Shown here: in pieces, positions 1 to 9,108 of the stretch | Layout of the letters: each line of letters opens with the position of its first letter | Position numbering within the stretch: the stretch's first letter is position 1 | Source of the DNA: Thalassobius vesicularis | Lineage (GTDB): Bacteria > Pseudomonadota > Alphaproteobacteria > Rhodobacterales > Rhodobacteraceae | Length of the DNA: 64,000 bases | Reading direction: 5' to 3' | Assembly: GCF_004799325.1 (NCBI RefSeq) | Contig: NZ_SSMD01000005.1 | Span: 124,001-188,000, forward strand | Notes under the pieces: generated by a model | Seen by the model: the letters and a program-made list of their open reading frames with translations, nothing else | What the model was told of the DNA's origin: nothing | Database searches by the model: none | Program-made: the position numbers and the translations under genes

Positions 1-10
1 GGGGGACGAG

Positions 11-2149
11 ATGACGATCCGGATCGAAAAATACGGGCTTCAGGTGGCGGAACAGCTGGTTGCCTTCGTCGAGGGCGAGGCGCTGCCGGGCACTGGCGTT
101 CAGGCCGATGCCTTTTGGGCTGGCCTGTCTGCGCTGGCGCATGAGCTGGGGCCGAAGAACCGAGCCTTGCTGGAAAAGCGCGAAGCGTTTCAGCAGAAAC
201 TGGACGATTGGCACGTCAAGCATCGCGGCAAACCCCATGATGCCGCCGCCTACACCGCGTTTCTGAACGAGATCGGCTACCTGGTGCCCGAAGGCCCGGA
301 GTTCCAGATCGAAACCGCGGGTGTCGACCCCGAGATCGCCGAGGTTCCCGGCCCCCAACTGGTGGTTCCGATCACCAACGCGCGCTTTGCGCTGAATGCC
401 GCGAATGCGCGGTGGGGGTCTTTGTATGACGCCCTTTATGGTACGGACGCCTTGGGCGATCTGCCGACGGGCAAGGGCTATGACGCCGGGCGTGGCGGAC
501 GCGTGATCGCCTGGGGCCGTCAGTTCCTGGACGATGCGGTGCCGCTGGCCTCGGGCTCGTGGTCGCAGATCGCGGGTATCGCGGTCGAGGGCGGAAAGCT
601 GGTGCCGGAACTGGCGCAGCCCGAGGGGTTCCTGGGCTACCAGGGCGACGCGGCCAAACCGACGGCCATCCTGCTGCGCCATAACGGGCTGCATATCGTC
701 ATCGACATCGACCCGACTAGCCCGATTGGCAGCGGTGACGCGGCGGGCATTTCGGACATCCGTCTGGAATCCGCCATGTCCACCATCATGGACTGCGAAG
801 ATTCAGTCGCCGCCGTGGATGCCGAGGACAAGGCGCTGGCCTATCGCAACTGGCTGGGCCTGATGAAGGGCGACCTGACCGAGACCTTCGAGAAGGGCGG
901 CAAGGCGATGACCCGCCGCATGGCCCCTGACCTGAGTTTTACCGGGGCGGACGGGCAGCCGCTGGTGCTGAAGGGGCGCTCGCTGATGCTGGTGCGCAAC
1001 GTGGGGCACCTGATGACCAACCCGGCGGTGCTGGACCGCGACGGGCACGAGATCGGCGAAGGGCTGATGGATGCGCTGTGCACGACGCTGATCGCGATGC
1101 ATGACCTGCGCAAGACCGACGGCGCGCGCAACTCGCTGCATGGTTCGGTCTATGTGGTGAAGCCCAAGATGCATGGGCCGGAAGAAGTGGCTTTTGCGGA
1201 CGAGATTTTCTCGAAGGTCGAGGACATTCTGGGCCTGCCGCAATACACCGTCAAACTGGGCATCATGGACGAAGAGCGCCGGACCTCGGCCAACCTGAAG
1301 GAATGCATCCGGGCGGCAAAGCACCGGGTGGCGTTCATCAACACCGGGTTCCTGGACCGGACGGGGGACGAGATTCACACCTCGATGGAGGCGGGGCCGT
1401 TCCTGCCGAAAGGCGAGATGAAAACCACCCCGTGGATCCTGTCCTACGAGGATCGCAACGTGGATATCGGCTTGGCTTGCGGCCTGCAGGGCAAGGCGCA
1501 GATCGGCAAGGGCATGTGGGCGATGCCCGACATGATGGCGGACATGCTGAAGGCCAAGATCGGCCATCCGATGGCGGGTGCGAACTGCGCCTGGGTGCCG
1601 TCGCCCACCGCCGCCACGCTGCATGCTACGCATTATCACAAGGTCGACGTGAAGGCGCGTCAGGCCGAGATCAAGGCAGGCGGGCCGCGCGGCACGCTGG
1701 CCGATCTGCTGACGATCCCGGTCGCGACGGGGCGCAACTTCAGCGACGAGGAAATCACCCGCGAGATCGAGAACAACGCGCAGGGCATCCTGGGCTACGT
1801 GGTGCGCTGGGTGGACCAGGGTGTCGGGTGCTCGAAAGTTCCGGATATCCATGATGTCGGGCTGATGGAGGACCGGGCGACGTGCCGGATTTCCTCGCAG
1901 GCGCTGGCGAACTGGCTGCATCACGGTGTGGTCAGCCAAGAGCGGGTGATGGCCGCGATGCGCAAGATGGCGGCCGTCGTGGACCGTCAGAACGCGGGCG
2001 ATCCGTTGTATCGGCCGATGGCGCCGGGCTTTGACGGGATTGCCTTTCAGGCGGCCTGTGATCTGGTGTTCAAGGGGCGGGTTCAGCCTTCGGGCTATAC
2101 CGAGCCGGTCTTGCATCAGCGGCGGCTGGAATTGAAGGCGGCGGACTGA
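11..2149 (+). CDS. glcB: Malate synthase G
   Basis: Condenses glyoxylate with acetyl-CoA to give malate, the second step of the glyoxylate shunt; cytoplasmic. The 712-residue product has the length of the monomeric G isoform (about 720) rather than the shorter A form. Visible family signatures are [14 protein letters not shown] near residue 261, the C-terminal block [18 protein letters not shown], and [27 protein letters not shown] with Cys607, around the catalytic C-terminal region. The ATG follows GGGGACGAG only a few bases from the window edge, so the upstream context is unseen. A hairpin/repeat follows the stop, and a GlcG-like gene lies 65 bp downstream, recalling the E. coli glc operon where glcG and glcB are neighbours. 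Assignment is very secure. Confidence 0.97.
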   Translation: MTIRIEKYGLQVAEQLVAFVEGEALPGTGVQADAFWAGLSALAHELGPKNRALLEKREAFQQKLDDWHVKHRGKPHDAAAYTAFLNEIGYLVPEGPEFQIETAGVDPEIAEVPGPQLVVPITNARFALNAANARWGSLYDALYGTDALGDLPTGKGYDAGRGGRVIAWGRQFLDDAVPLASGSWSQIAGIAVEGGKLVPELAQPEGFLGYQGDAAKPTAILLRHNGLHIVIDIDPTSPIGSGDAAGISDIRLESAMSTIMDCEDSVAAVDAEDKALAYRNWLGLMKGDLTETFEKGGKAMTRRMAPDLSFTGADGQPLVLKGRSLMLVRNVGHLMTNPAVLDRDGHEIGEGLMDALCTTLIAMHDLRKTDGARNSLHGSVYVVKPKMHGPEEVAFADEIFSKVEDILGLPQYTVKLGIMDEERRTSANLKECIRAAKHRVAFINTGFLDRTGDEIHTSMEAGPFLPKGEMKTTPWILSYEDRNVDIGLACGLQGKAQIGKGMWAMPDMMADMLKAKIGHPMAGANCAWVPSPTAATLHATHYHKVDVKARQAEIKAGGPRGTLADLLTIPVATGRNFSDEEITREIENNAQGILGYVVRWVDQGVGCSKVPDIHDVGLMEDRATCRISSQALANWLHHGVVSQERVMAAMRKMAAVVDRQNAGDPLYRPMAPGFDGIAFQAACDLVFKGRVQPSGYTEPVLHQRRLELKAAD

Positions 2150-2152
2150 GAA

Positions 2153-2204
2153 CTGGGGGTTTTGCACCCCCAGACCCCCGCAGGATATTTGGAAAAAGAA
2201 GAAG
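2153..2204. repeat. Dispersed intergenic repeat, copy A (with terminator-like hairpin)
   Basis: Directly after glcB there is a perfect hairpin, CTGGGGGT / ACCCCCAG (2153-2160 and 2166-2173, loop TTTGC). It is followed by a C-run and then GGATATTTGGAAAAAGAAGAAG. This combination (G/C hairpin, C-run, ATATTT or AAATA, A/G-rich AGAAGAAG tail) recurs, in either orientation, near 9711, 37679, 43071 and 49848. It probably serves as a transcription terminator, read best on the minus strand where the tail becomes CTTCTTTTT. Confidence 0.6.
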
Positions 2205-2214
2205 GGATGAGGCG

Positions 2215-2643
2215 ATGGCCGGGATTTCGTTGAGCAAGGCGCGGGTCATGATCCGCAAGGCGCTGGAAAAGGGGCGCGAGGCCGGGATGAAGCCGCTGAG
2301 CGCGGTGGTGTTGGATGCGGGTGGTCATGTCATCGCATTCGAGCGCAGCGACGGTGCGGCGCCGGGGCGGTTCGCAATCGCGCAGGGCAAGGCCTATGGT
2401 TGCGTAATGCTGGGCATGGCGGGCAAGGCGCAGATGGCGCGGGCCGAGGCGCAGGCCTATTTCATGGCGGCTGTGAACGGCGTCTATGGCGGCCAAGTGG
2501 TGCCGGTGCCGGGCGGTGTTCTGGTGCGCGACAAGAAGGGTGCGATCCTGGGCGCGGTTGGCGTGACCGGCGATACCTCGGACAATGATGCGATTGCGGC
2601 GCTGGCCGGGATCGAGGCGGCGGGTCTGGTCGGCGAGGCGTGA
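2215..2643 (+). CDS. GlcG/HbpS-like (DUF336) heme-binding family protein
   Basis: A 142-residue protein of the GlcG/HbpS (DUF336) family. It begins with a long amphipathic helix (ISLSKARVMIRKALEKGREAG), followed by the typical LSAVVLDAGGHVIAFERSDGA strand-turn-strand and the glycine-rich GGVLVRDKKGAILGAVGVTGDTSDNDA end. Family members are small cytoplasmic or exported proteins; some bind heme or cobalamin, and GlcG sits in glycolate operons without a proven role. There is no signal peptide here. It starts 65 bp after malate synthase G on the same strand with AGGCG before the ATG, so co-transcription with glcB is plausible, although a hairpin lies between them. Family assignment is good; the function is unknown. 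Confidence 0.85.
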   Translation: MAGISLSKARVMIRKALEKGREAGMKPLSAVVLDAGGHVIAFERSDGAAPGRFAIAQGKAYGCVMLGMAGKAQMARAEAQAYFMAAVNGVYGGQVVPVPGGVLVRDKKGAILGAVGVTGDTSDNDAIAALAGIEAAGLVGEA

Positions 2644-2698
2644 GCCTGCGCAAAACCAAGGCAAACGGCGGCTGGCTGTGCGTCACCGCGCAGGTTTC

Positions 2699-2728
2699 TT
2701 GTTTTGTAACCCTTTTATTGCATATAAA
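2699..2728 (+). promoter_or_regulatory. Candidate sigma-70-type promoter for the amidotransferase gene
   Basis: TTGTTT at 2699-2704 and TATAAA at 2723-2728 are separated by 18 bp, in an AT-rich patch of an otherwise GC-rich sequence. The downstream start codon is at 2759. Recognised by eye from consensus similarity only. Confidence 0.45.
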
Positions 2729-2758
2729 CTGGGCGACAAAGGCAGGAATAGGCGCGAC

Positions 2759-3535
2759 ATGACCCGTCCCATCGTTGGTATCATCGGCAATCACCATCTG
2801 ATCAATGACACCTATCAGGTGCATGCCGGGGGTGTGATGAATACTGAGGCGGTCTCGTGCGTGTCTGGCTGCCTGCCGATGCTGATCGCCTCGGACCCGC
2901 GCTATGTCAACGTGGCCGAACTGCTGGAGGCCTGCGACGGTTTCGTGCTGACCGGCGGGCGGCCGAACGTCCACCCTGAGGAATATGGCGAGGCCGAGAC
3001 GCCCGCGCATGGGGCGTTCGATCGCAACCGCGATGCCATCACCCTGCCGCTGGTTCGCGCCTGCGTGGAGCGGGGGCAGCCTTTTCTGGGGATTTGCCGT
3101 GGCTTTCAAGAGGTGAACGTGGCGATGGGGGGCTCTTTGTACCCCGAGATCCGCGATCTGCCGGGCCGGATGAATCACCGGATGCCGCCGGATGGCACGC
3201 TGGAGGAAAAGTTCGCCCTGCGCCACAAGGTGCGCTTCACCGAAGGCGGGCCGTTCCATCGCTTGATGGGCGCGCAAGAGGTGATGACCAACACGCTGCA
3301 CGGGCAGGGGATCAAGCAACCCGGCGCCCGCATCGTCATCGACGGATATGCCCCCGATGGCACGCCCGAGGCGATCTATGTCGAGGGGGCCAAGGGCTTT
3401 ACCATGTCGGTGCAGTGGCACCCGGAATGGGATGCGGCGAATGATCCGGTTTCACGCCCGCTGTTCACCGCTTTCGGGCAGGCCGTGCATGACTGGGCCG
3501 CGCGCAAATCCGGGCGGGTGCTGAAAAGCGCCTAA
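2759..3535 (+). CDS. Gamma-glutamyl-gamma-aminobutyrate hydrolase family (class I glutamine amidotransferase-like, peptidase C26)
   Basis: A 258-residue PuuD-like hydrolase. It opens with RPIVGIIGNHHLI and has the nucleophile elbow FLGICRGFQEVNVAMGGSL (Cys113), typical of PuuD rather than of biosynthetic amidotransferases. The His-Glu end of the triad is SVQWHPEW (His221, Glu223). PuuD releases GABA from gamma-glutamyl-GABA in putrescine breakdown; relatives hydrolyse other gamma-glutamyl amides. The reading frame is open further upstream, but the ATG at 2759 matches the family N-terminus and lies just downstream of a promoter-like TTGTTT/TATAAA. No other putrescine genes are nearby, so the true substrate is uncertain. 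The stop codon overlaps by four bases with that of the convergent RTX gene. Confidence 0.88.
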   Translation: MTRPIVGIIGNHHLINDTYQVHAGGVMNTEAVSCVSGCLPMLIASDPRYVNVAELLEACDGFVLTGGRPNVHPEEYGEAETPAHGAFDRNRDAITLPLVRACVERGQPFLGICRGFQEVNVAMGGSLYPEIRDLPGRMNHRMPPDGTLEEKFALRHKVRFTEGGPFHRLMGAQEVMTNTLHGQGIKQPGARIVIDGYAPDGTPEAIYVEGAKGFTMSVQWHPEWDAANDPVSRPLFTAFGQAVHDWAARKSGRVLKSA

Positions 3536-6174
3536 GCCGGGTGCAGCAGCCGCGCCTCGTATTCGCGCAGGCAGCGGCGGGCGGTATCACCAAAACTATC
3601 AGGATCGGCGCGCAGTTCGGGGAAGAGGGCGAACAACTCTTCTCGGGCCGCGCCCATGACGCCGTTCAGGCCGTATTGGCCGGGGTGGAAGCTTTCGCTG
3701 GGCGCGCCCTCGGCAAAGATGATTTCGTGCCGGTCGAACAGGATGTGGACATAGTCGATCTCGTCCTTCGCCACCTGCCGGACCGAGCGCCCGTTGACCA
3801 GATGCCGTGCGGCGACCAGCACTTCGGGCGTGTCGAACAGCAGCGTCGCGGTGGCCGAGCGGTGCAGCATCCGGTGCTGCGGGGAAACGAACAGGGGCCG
3901 ATCATTGCCAAAGGTGCCGGGCGCAAACCGGATCGGGGCGAATTCGCCGGTGCCCGGAACGCGCCGACGGCCCGCCCAGCGAACCGGCTGGACGCCATTG
4001 TCGCGGGTAATCACCAGATCGCCCGCGCGCAGGGTCTCGATCGCCCTTGGGCCGTGGGGCGTTTGGATTCGGGTGCCGGCCTTGAAGCAGATGACGACCG
4101 ACTCGATGTTTTCAAAGGTGACGACGGTGCCGTCTGCCAGGGTGACCGAGCCGGCCAAGTTGCCGGGGTCGGTACTGGTGTAGTTGATCGAGCCCCAGTC
4201 GATGGTGCCGCCGAAATCCAGCGTGTCGCCATCGCCTTCGCCGCCTTCGCCCCCGTCGATGGTGATCGTGCCGCCGCCGCCGGTTATGTGAAAGACATCG
4301 TCGCCCTCGCCACCCTGGGCGATGTCGCCGCCGCCCAGAAACAGCGCGTCATTGCCTGCGCCGCCTGTCAGGATGTCCGCACCTGCGCCGCCGGTCAGGG
4401 TGTCGTCGCCCGCGCCACCGCTGAGGATGTCGCTGCCGGCCCCGCCCGAGATCACGTCGCTGCCATCGCCGCCCTCGATCACGTCGCTGCCGTCGCCGCC
4501 TTCGATCGTGTCCGCGCCTGCGCCGCCGTCGATATTGTCGTCGCCGGTGCCGCCGTCAATCAGGTCGTCGCCGTCGCCCCCCTCGATCACGTCACTGCCC
4601 GCGCCGCCCAGAATTGTGTCGTCGCCCGTGCCACCGTACAGGGAATCGTCGCCGCCCGCACCGTCGAGGTAATCGTTCCCCGCGCCGCCGTAGAACACGT
4701 TGGTCCAGTCCGCGCCTTGCCCGTCATAGCCGACCAGCGTGTCGTCCCAGTCCGAGCCGATGATGCCGTCCAGCCCGCCTGCCAGCGTGTCGCCGGTCGC
4801 GTGGCCGCCGCTGGCGGTGCCTGCGCCCAGGTCGATGTTCACGCCTGCGTCGGACTCGGAATAGTCCAGGAAATCCATGCCCGCGCCGCCGCTGAGGCGG
4901 TCGCCCCCCGCGCCACCCGCCAGCGTGTCATTGCCGTCGCCGCCGATCAGCGTGTCGCTGCCTTCGCCGCCCATCAGGCTATCCGCGCCGCCGTCGCCGG
5001 AAATCCAGTCGTCGCCCGCGCCGCCGTCGATGGTGTCGTCGCCGGGGGTCAGCGGGATCGTGTCGAAATGCACGTCCGAGATCGCCAGCGCCTGTCCGTT
5101 GCCGTAGCCGTTCCCGTAATGGATGGTGATCGAATGCACCGGCCCCGGGATCGTCACCAGAACCGAGCCGTTCTGATCGGTGAAGTAGTTCGGCGTCAGC
5201 GTCGCGGTGATGACGTTACCGTTGATGTTGTCGTCGCCATTGCCGCTTAGCTGGATCGTCACCGGGTTGCCGTTGGCGTCGATGGCGGTGATCGTGATGA
5301 TGTCCTGCCAGCTGTTGGCCGACCCGTCGATGTCGTTGATGCGGAAGGTGACGTTCTCGACGTTGTCCGAGTAGCTGTCGGGCTGGTTGGTGTCGAAGGT
5401 GATCGTCGTGGTCGAGGTGTCGCCCACCCCCGAGCCGGTCAGCGACAGGGTCGAGTTCGGGTCGAACGGCTCGCCCGTGCCGACATAGTTGGAGCCGGTG
5501 CTTTCCACCGTGATGCCGGTCGAGTTGCCGTCATCGGTAAAGCCGACCGTGACGTCCATGACTCCGGTGCTTTGGGTGAACCCGCCCGAGATGTCCTCTT
5601 CGTCCGCGCCGGCATCGCTCCAGTTCAGCGACTCCGAGGTCGCGCTGGCGTCATTGATCCCGTCGCCTGAAATGCTGTCGTCGCCTTCGCCGCCCAGGAT
5701 CGAGTCCGCGCCACCCCCGCCCGAGATCGTGTCATCCCCGGCGCCGCCATCAACGGTGTCGTTGCCATCCCCGGCCGCGATGGAATCCCCCATGCCAGCC
5801 GGGCCGGTGCCCTGACCGCTATCGACCTGATCGCCGTCGGTATCCAGATACGAGCCGTCGATCACATCATCGCCGCCGGTGCCTTCGACAATCCCGTCTG
5901 CGGGCGGATATTGCGGGTGATCGTTCACCTCGGCGCTGTTCATCCGGCGCGGAAAGGTGCTGGGCACGAAATAGACGTTGCCGTCGGTCGCCTCGTAATA
6001 GGTGCCGGTCAGGTTGTAGTCGGAGACGTTGTAATGGCGGTACAACTCTCCGGTGAAACTGACAGAGCCGGTGCCGATGACAGAAGCCGTCGAGAAGCTG
6101 TAGGCTGATGTGCCCAGCGTGTCGCCGGAATCCAGCGACCCGTCCCCCAAGGAAATGAGGTATCCGGTGGGCAT
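3532..6174 (-). CDS. RTX calcium-binding repeat protein with C-terminal Hint domain (Hint_2 type)
   Basis: An 880-residue acidic, glycine/aspartate-rich protein. The N-terminal ~90 residues (starting MPTGYLISLGDGSL) have no signal peptide. Nonapeptide GGxGxDx repeats lie at roughly residues 95-175 and 376-645, separated by a non-repeat beta-rich stretch (about 180-370). From Cys696 (VICFKAGTRIQTPHGPRAIE) the end is a Hedgehog/Intein (Hint) domain, with RAGDLVITRDNG and PLFVSPQHRML motifs. RTX repeats bind calcium outside the cell, and such proteins normally leave by type I secretion. The Hint domain suggests self-cleavage or processing. AGGAG precedes the ATG. The gene stands alone; no T1SS genes are nearby. 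The precise role (adhesin, surface layer or enzyme carrier) is not evident. Confidence 0.88.
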   Translation of the reverse strand: MPTGYLISLGDGSLDSGDTLGTSAYSFSTASVIGTGSVSFTGELYRHYNVSDYNLTGTYYEATDGNVYFVPSTFPRRMNSAEVNDHPQYPPADGIVEGTGGDDVIDGSYLDTDGDQVDSGQGTGPAGMGDSIAAGDGNDTVDGGAGDDTISGGGGADSILGGEGDDSISGDGINDASATSESLNWSDAGADEEDISGGFTQSTGVMDVTVGFTDDGNSTGITVESTGSNYVGTGEPFDPNSTLSLTGSGVGDTSTTTITFDTNQPDSYSDNVENVTFRINDIDGSANSWQDIITITAIDANGNPVTIQLSGNGDDNINGNVITATLTPNYFTDQNGSVLVTIPGPVHSITIHYGNGYGNGQALAISDVHFDTIPLTPGDDTIDGGAGDDWISGDGGADSLMGGEGSDTLIGGDGNDTLAGGAGGDRLSGGAGMDFLDYSESDAGVNIDLGAGTASGGHATGDTLAGGLDGIIGSDWDDTLVGYDGQGADWTNVFYGGAGNDYLDGAGGDDSLYGGTGDDTILGGAGSDVIEGGDGDDLIDGGTGDDNIDGGAGADTIEGGDGSDVIEGGDGSDVISGGAGSDILSGGAGDDTLTGGAGADILTGGAGNDALFLGGGDIAQGGEGDDVFHITGGGGTITIDGGEGGEGDGDTLDFGGTIDWGSINYTSTDPGNLAGSVTLADGTVVTFENIESVVICFKAGTRIQTPHGPRAIETLRAGDLVITRDNGVQPVRWAGRRRVPGTGEFAPIRFAPGTFGNDRPLFVSPQHRMLHRSATATLLFDTPEVLVAARHLVNGRSVRQVAKDEIDYVHILFDRHEIIFAEGAPSESFHPGQYGLNGVMGAAREELFALFPELRADPDSFGDTARRCLREYEARLLHPA

Positions 6175-6305
6175 GTGACTGCTCCTGCCTGTGGGGCGGA
6201 AAATGCCCCCTACTACTCTGACTTGTTTGCGTCATCTGTCGGACGCTTGGGGAACACCTTACGGCACTTCCACCGTTCGGGCAAGCAAAGCAGTCGGGGG
6301 CGGCC

Positions 6306-8546
6306 TCAGGTCAGCAGCGGGAATTGGTCGGCCAGCGGCAGTTTGCGCGCACGGGTCCCCGTCAGGTCAAACAGGGCATTGCCAAGCGCAGGCATCGACG
6401 GCGGCGTGCCGGGTTCCCCGATGCCCGAGATATGCGGCTTGTTCTGCAGGATGCGCGTCTCGATCCGGGGGGTGGTGTGGATGCGCAAGGCGTCCTGATC
6501 CGGGAAGTTCAGCTGCTGCGCGGCCCCTTGTTCAAAGGTGATCTGCCCGTGGAGTGCTGCGGACAGACCGTAGATCAGCGCGCCCTCCATCTGGGTCTGC
6601 ACGATCGACGGGTCCAGCGCGATGCCGACATCCGCCGCGATCCAGGCGTTGGCGATGCGGATTGTGCCGCCCTCGTCGACGACCTCGATCACCTCGGCGA
6701 CGGGGGTGCCGAAGGACCAGGTAAAGGCCACGCCCCGCCCGACATTGGCGGCGGTCTTGCCTGTCCAGTTGGACATGTCGCGCACGGCCTCCAGCACGGC
6801 GGCAGAGATGGGGTCTTCGTCGCGCATCAGCTCCAGCCGGAACTCCAGCGGATCACGGCCGGCGGCATGGGCCAGCTCGTCGATAAAGGTCTCGTGGAAG
6901 AATCCGTTGTAGGACGCCCCGACCGAGCGCCAGAAGCCGACCGGCAGGTCCAGATCGGCGATATGGCCGCGGATGCGGTAATTCGGGATGCGATAGGGCT
7001 GATCGTAGGCGCCTTCGACCAGGATCTTGTCGGGGCCGCCCATCGGCAGGCCCATCATGCGCCCCCCGGCCTGCACCATCGCGGATTGCGCGGCAATATG
7101 GCCGTCCATCACAACAGCCTTGCCATCCTTGACCGCGCCACGAAAGCGCGCCATCGCGCCGGGGCGATAGAAATCGTGGGTCATGTCCTCTTCGCGCGAC
7201 CACATGAGTTGTACGGGAACGCCCGGAATTTGTACGGCCAGACGGGTGGCGTATTGGGCATAGTCGACTTCCCCGCGCCGTCCGAACCCGCCACCCATCC
7301 AGGTGGTGTGGACGGTGACTGCGTCCGAGGACAGCCCGGCGATTTTCGCACATTTGTCGCGCACGATGATCGGCGACTGATTGCCCGCCCAGATCGTCAG
7401 CTGATCGCCGTCAAACAGCGCGGTCGCGTTCATCGGCTCCATCGTGGCGTGGGGCAGGTAGGGCAGGTGGTACTCGGCGGTAATCTCGGTGGACCCGGCG
7501 GGCAGCACATCGGCATCCCCATCATCGCGCAGGGTCGAGTTCGCGCTGTCGTTCAGCGCGGCGCGGATGCGGGCGTCAATCTCCTTCATGGTTGCCGGAT
7601 GCGGCGAGGCGGCCCAATCGACCGAGACAGCCTCGACCGCCTGCATAGCCAGCCAGGAGTTGCGGGCCACAACGGCGATGGCGTCGCCCAGATCATAGAC
7701 GCCTTCGACGCCGGGCATCGCTTTTGCGTCCGAGGCGTCAAAGCGCTGCATCGCGCCGTTCAGGTGGGGATTGGCGCGCAGGGCGGCGAATTTCATGCCG
7801 GGCACGCGCACGTCCAGTCCGAAGGTCGCGGTGCCGGTCGACTTTGCCAGCATATCCACCCGCGGGATCGAGCGGCCAAGCTGTTTCCATTGCTCCCGCG
7901 GGCGCAGCGGCACTTGGGGCGCCTCCAACTGGGCGGCCGTGGGGGCCAGCTCGATATAGGACAAACGGCTGCCATCGGGGGCGATGACATGGGCGTTTTC
8001 GGTTTTCAGCTGCGCCACGGGGACGCCCAGCCGCTGCGAGGCGGCCAGTTTCAGCGCCTCGCGGGCCGAGGCCCCGGCGGCGCGCATCTTCTCGAACGCG
8101 TCCACGGTCGAGGTTGAGCCGCCGGTGATCTGCAGCGACAGCAGCTTGCCGACCTGGCCGATCTGGTTGCCCAGACCATGCTGGAACTCGCTCATCGCGT
8201 ATTCCTTGAATGGCAGAGAACTGCCCAGAACCGCGCCGTTGAAATAGGCCTGCGCGGCGGGGCCGTGGCGGGTGGTGACCTCGGCCATGTCCACGTCCAA
8301 CTCTTCGGCGACCAGCGCGGCCAGGGTGGTGTGGACGCCCTGACCCATCTCGGCGCGCGGGGTGATGATGCTGACGCCGGATTGGTCGATGATGATGTAG
8401 GGGTTCAGCACCGCCTCGCCCTCGGCGGGGATCAGCGGGTTCGGCGACGGGGTTTTGACCTTGTAGACGCCAAAGGCCACGCCCCCGGCAATGGCGGCAG
8501 AGCCGATCAGAAAGGCGCGGCGCGTCAGTTTTCCCAGGCTTGCCAT
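6306..8546 (-). CDS. iorB: Molybdopterin-dependent hydroxylase large subunit (isoquinoline 1-oxidoreductase beta-subunit-like)
   Basis: A 746-residue molybdenum-cofactor subunit of the xanthine dehydrogenase superfamily, IorB branch. The N-terminus LGKLTRRAFLIGSAAIAGGVAFG is a clear twin-arginine (Tat) signal, so the folded enzyme is exported to the periplasm. Visible motifs include TTWMGGGFGRRGEVDYA and the catalytic-glutamate loop GIGEPGTPPS (Glu711). It lies 3 bp downstream of the 2Fe-2S subunit gene, giving an iorAB pair. Relatives oxidise N-heterocycles or aldehydes and pass electrons to a cytochrome c; no cytochrome subunit gene or XdhC-type maturation gene is adjacent. Family is secure, substrate unknown. 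Confidence 0.92.
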   Translation of the reverse strand: MASLGKLTRRAFLIGSAAIAGGVAFGVYKVKTPSPNPLIPAEGEAVLNPYIIIDQSGVSIITPRAEMGQGVHTTLAALVAEELDVDMAEVTTRHGPAAQAYFNGAVLGSSLPFKEYAMSEFQHGLGNQIGQVGKLLSLQITGGSTSTVDAFEKMRAAGASAREALKLAASQRLGVPVAQLKTENAHVIAPDGSRLSYIELAPTAAQLEAPQVPLRPREQWKQLGRSIPRVDMLAKSTGTATFGLDVRVPGMKFAALRANPHLNGAMQRFDASDAKAMPGVEGVYDLGDAIAVVARNSWLAMQAVEAVSVDWAASPHPATMKEIDARIRAALNDSANSTLRDDGDADVLPAGSTEITAEYHLPYLPHATMEPMNATALFDGDQLTIWAGNQSPIIVRDKCAKIAGLSSDAVTVHTTWMGGGFGRRGEVDYAQYATRLAVQIPGVPVQLMWSREEDMTHDFYRPGAMARFRGAVKDGKAVVMDGHIAAQSAMVQAGGRMMGLPMGGPDKILVEGAYDQPYRIPNYRIRGHIADLDLPVGFWRSVGASYNGFFHETFIDELAHAAGRDPLEFRLELMRDEDPISAAVLEAVRDMSNWTGKTAANVGRGVAFTWSFGTPVAEVIEVVDEGGTIRIANAWIAADVGIALDPSIVQTQMEGALIYGLSAALHGQITFEQGAAQQLNFPDQDALRIHTTPRIETRILQNKPHISGIGEPGTPPSMPALGNALFDLTGTRARKLPLADQFPLLT

Positions 8547-8549
8547 GGA

Positions 8550-9011
8550 TCAGGCCTCCATCATCTTGGCTGCGTCGTGAATGGCGGCGCGGATGCGCGG
8601 GTAGGTGCCACAGCGGCACAGGTTGCCCTGCATCGCCTCGTCAATCTCGGCGTCCGAGGGGGCCGGGTTCGTGGCCAGCAGCGCGGCGGCCTGCATGATC
8701 TGCCCGGACTGGCAGTAGCCGCATTGCGCGACCTGATGCTTGACCCAGGCCGTTTGCAGCACGTGCAGGGCATCGGGGGCACCCAGCCCTTCGATCGTGG
8801 TCACCTCGCCCCAGACATCACCCAGCGAGGTCTGGCACGAGCGCACAGCCTCTCCGTCGATCTGCACGGTGCAGGCCCCGCAGGCCGCGACGCCGCAGCC
8901 GTATTTGGTGCCCGTCAGGCCCAGTTCGTCACGCAACACCCACAGCAGGGGGACATCGTCGGGCAGGTCGACCTGATGGGTCTGGCCGTTGATCGTCAGG
9001 GTGGTTGGCAT
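8550..9011 (-). CDS. iorA: 2Fe-2S subunit of molybdenum hydroxylase (IorA-like)
   Basis: A 153-residue two-cluster ferredoxin-like subunit. The plant-type 2Fe-2S cluster is bound by Cys39, Cys44 and Cys47 (CGVAACGAC) with a later cysteine. The second, helical 2Fe-2S domain shows CGYCQSGQI and the CRCG pair. It relays electrons from the Mo centre of the large subunit encoded 3 bp downstream. It has no signal peptide of its own, so it presumably rides through the Tat system with the large subunit, as in other members. A strong GGAGG lies before the ATG. A TTGACA/TAGATT promoter and inverted repeats lie upstream, facing a divergent TetR gene. Confidence 0.93.
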   Translation of the reverse strand: MPTTLTINGQTHQVDLPDDVPLLWVLRDELGLTGTKYGCGVAACGACTVQIDGEAVRSCQTSLGDVWGEVTTIEGLGAPDALHVLQTAWVKHQVAQCGYCQSGQIMQAAALLATNPAPSDAEIDEAMQGNLCRCGTYPRIRAAIHDAAKMMEA

Positions 9012-9039
9012 GGCTTCCTCCGTGCGTGAGTTGACGCTC

Positions 9040-9098
9040 TGACAAAATCTAGTGAAAGTGTCATTAATGTCAATTGACGTTTTTGCGGAATTTTGTCA
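9040..9098. promoter_or_regulatory. iorAB promoter with nested inverted repeats (putative TetR operators)
   Basis: On the minus strand TTGACA (9068-9073) and TAGATT (9046-9051) form a promoter with a 16-bp spacer, about 35 bp before iorA. Over it lie a perfect 10-bp palindrome GTCAATTGAC (9069-9078) and an outer inverted pair TGACAAAAT (9040-9048) / ATTTTGTCA (9090-9098). Repeats covering a promoter next to a divergent TetR gene suggest autoregulated repression. The sequence elements are directly visible; their use is inferred. Confidence 0.6.
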
Positions 9099-9108
9099 AT
9101 TTGTGCAA

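Noticed and set aside
803-2167. A 454-codon minus-strand open frame opposite glcB
   Set aside because: Antisense to malate synthase G, which has unambiguous motifs.
4322-5250. Apparent short tandem DNA repeats resembling a satellite or CRISPR
   Set aside because: They are the codons of the GGxGxD RTX nonapeptides; spacing is 27 bp and there are no unique spacers.
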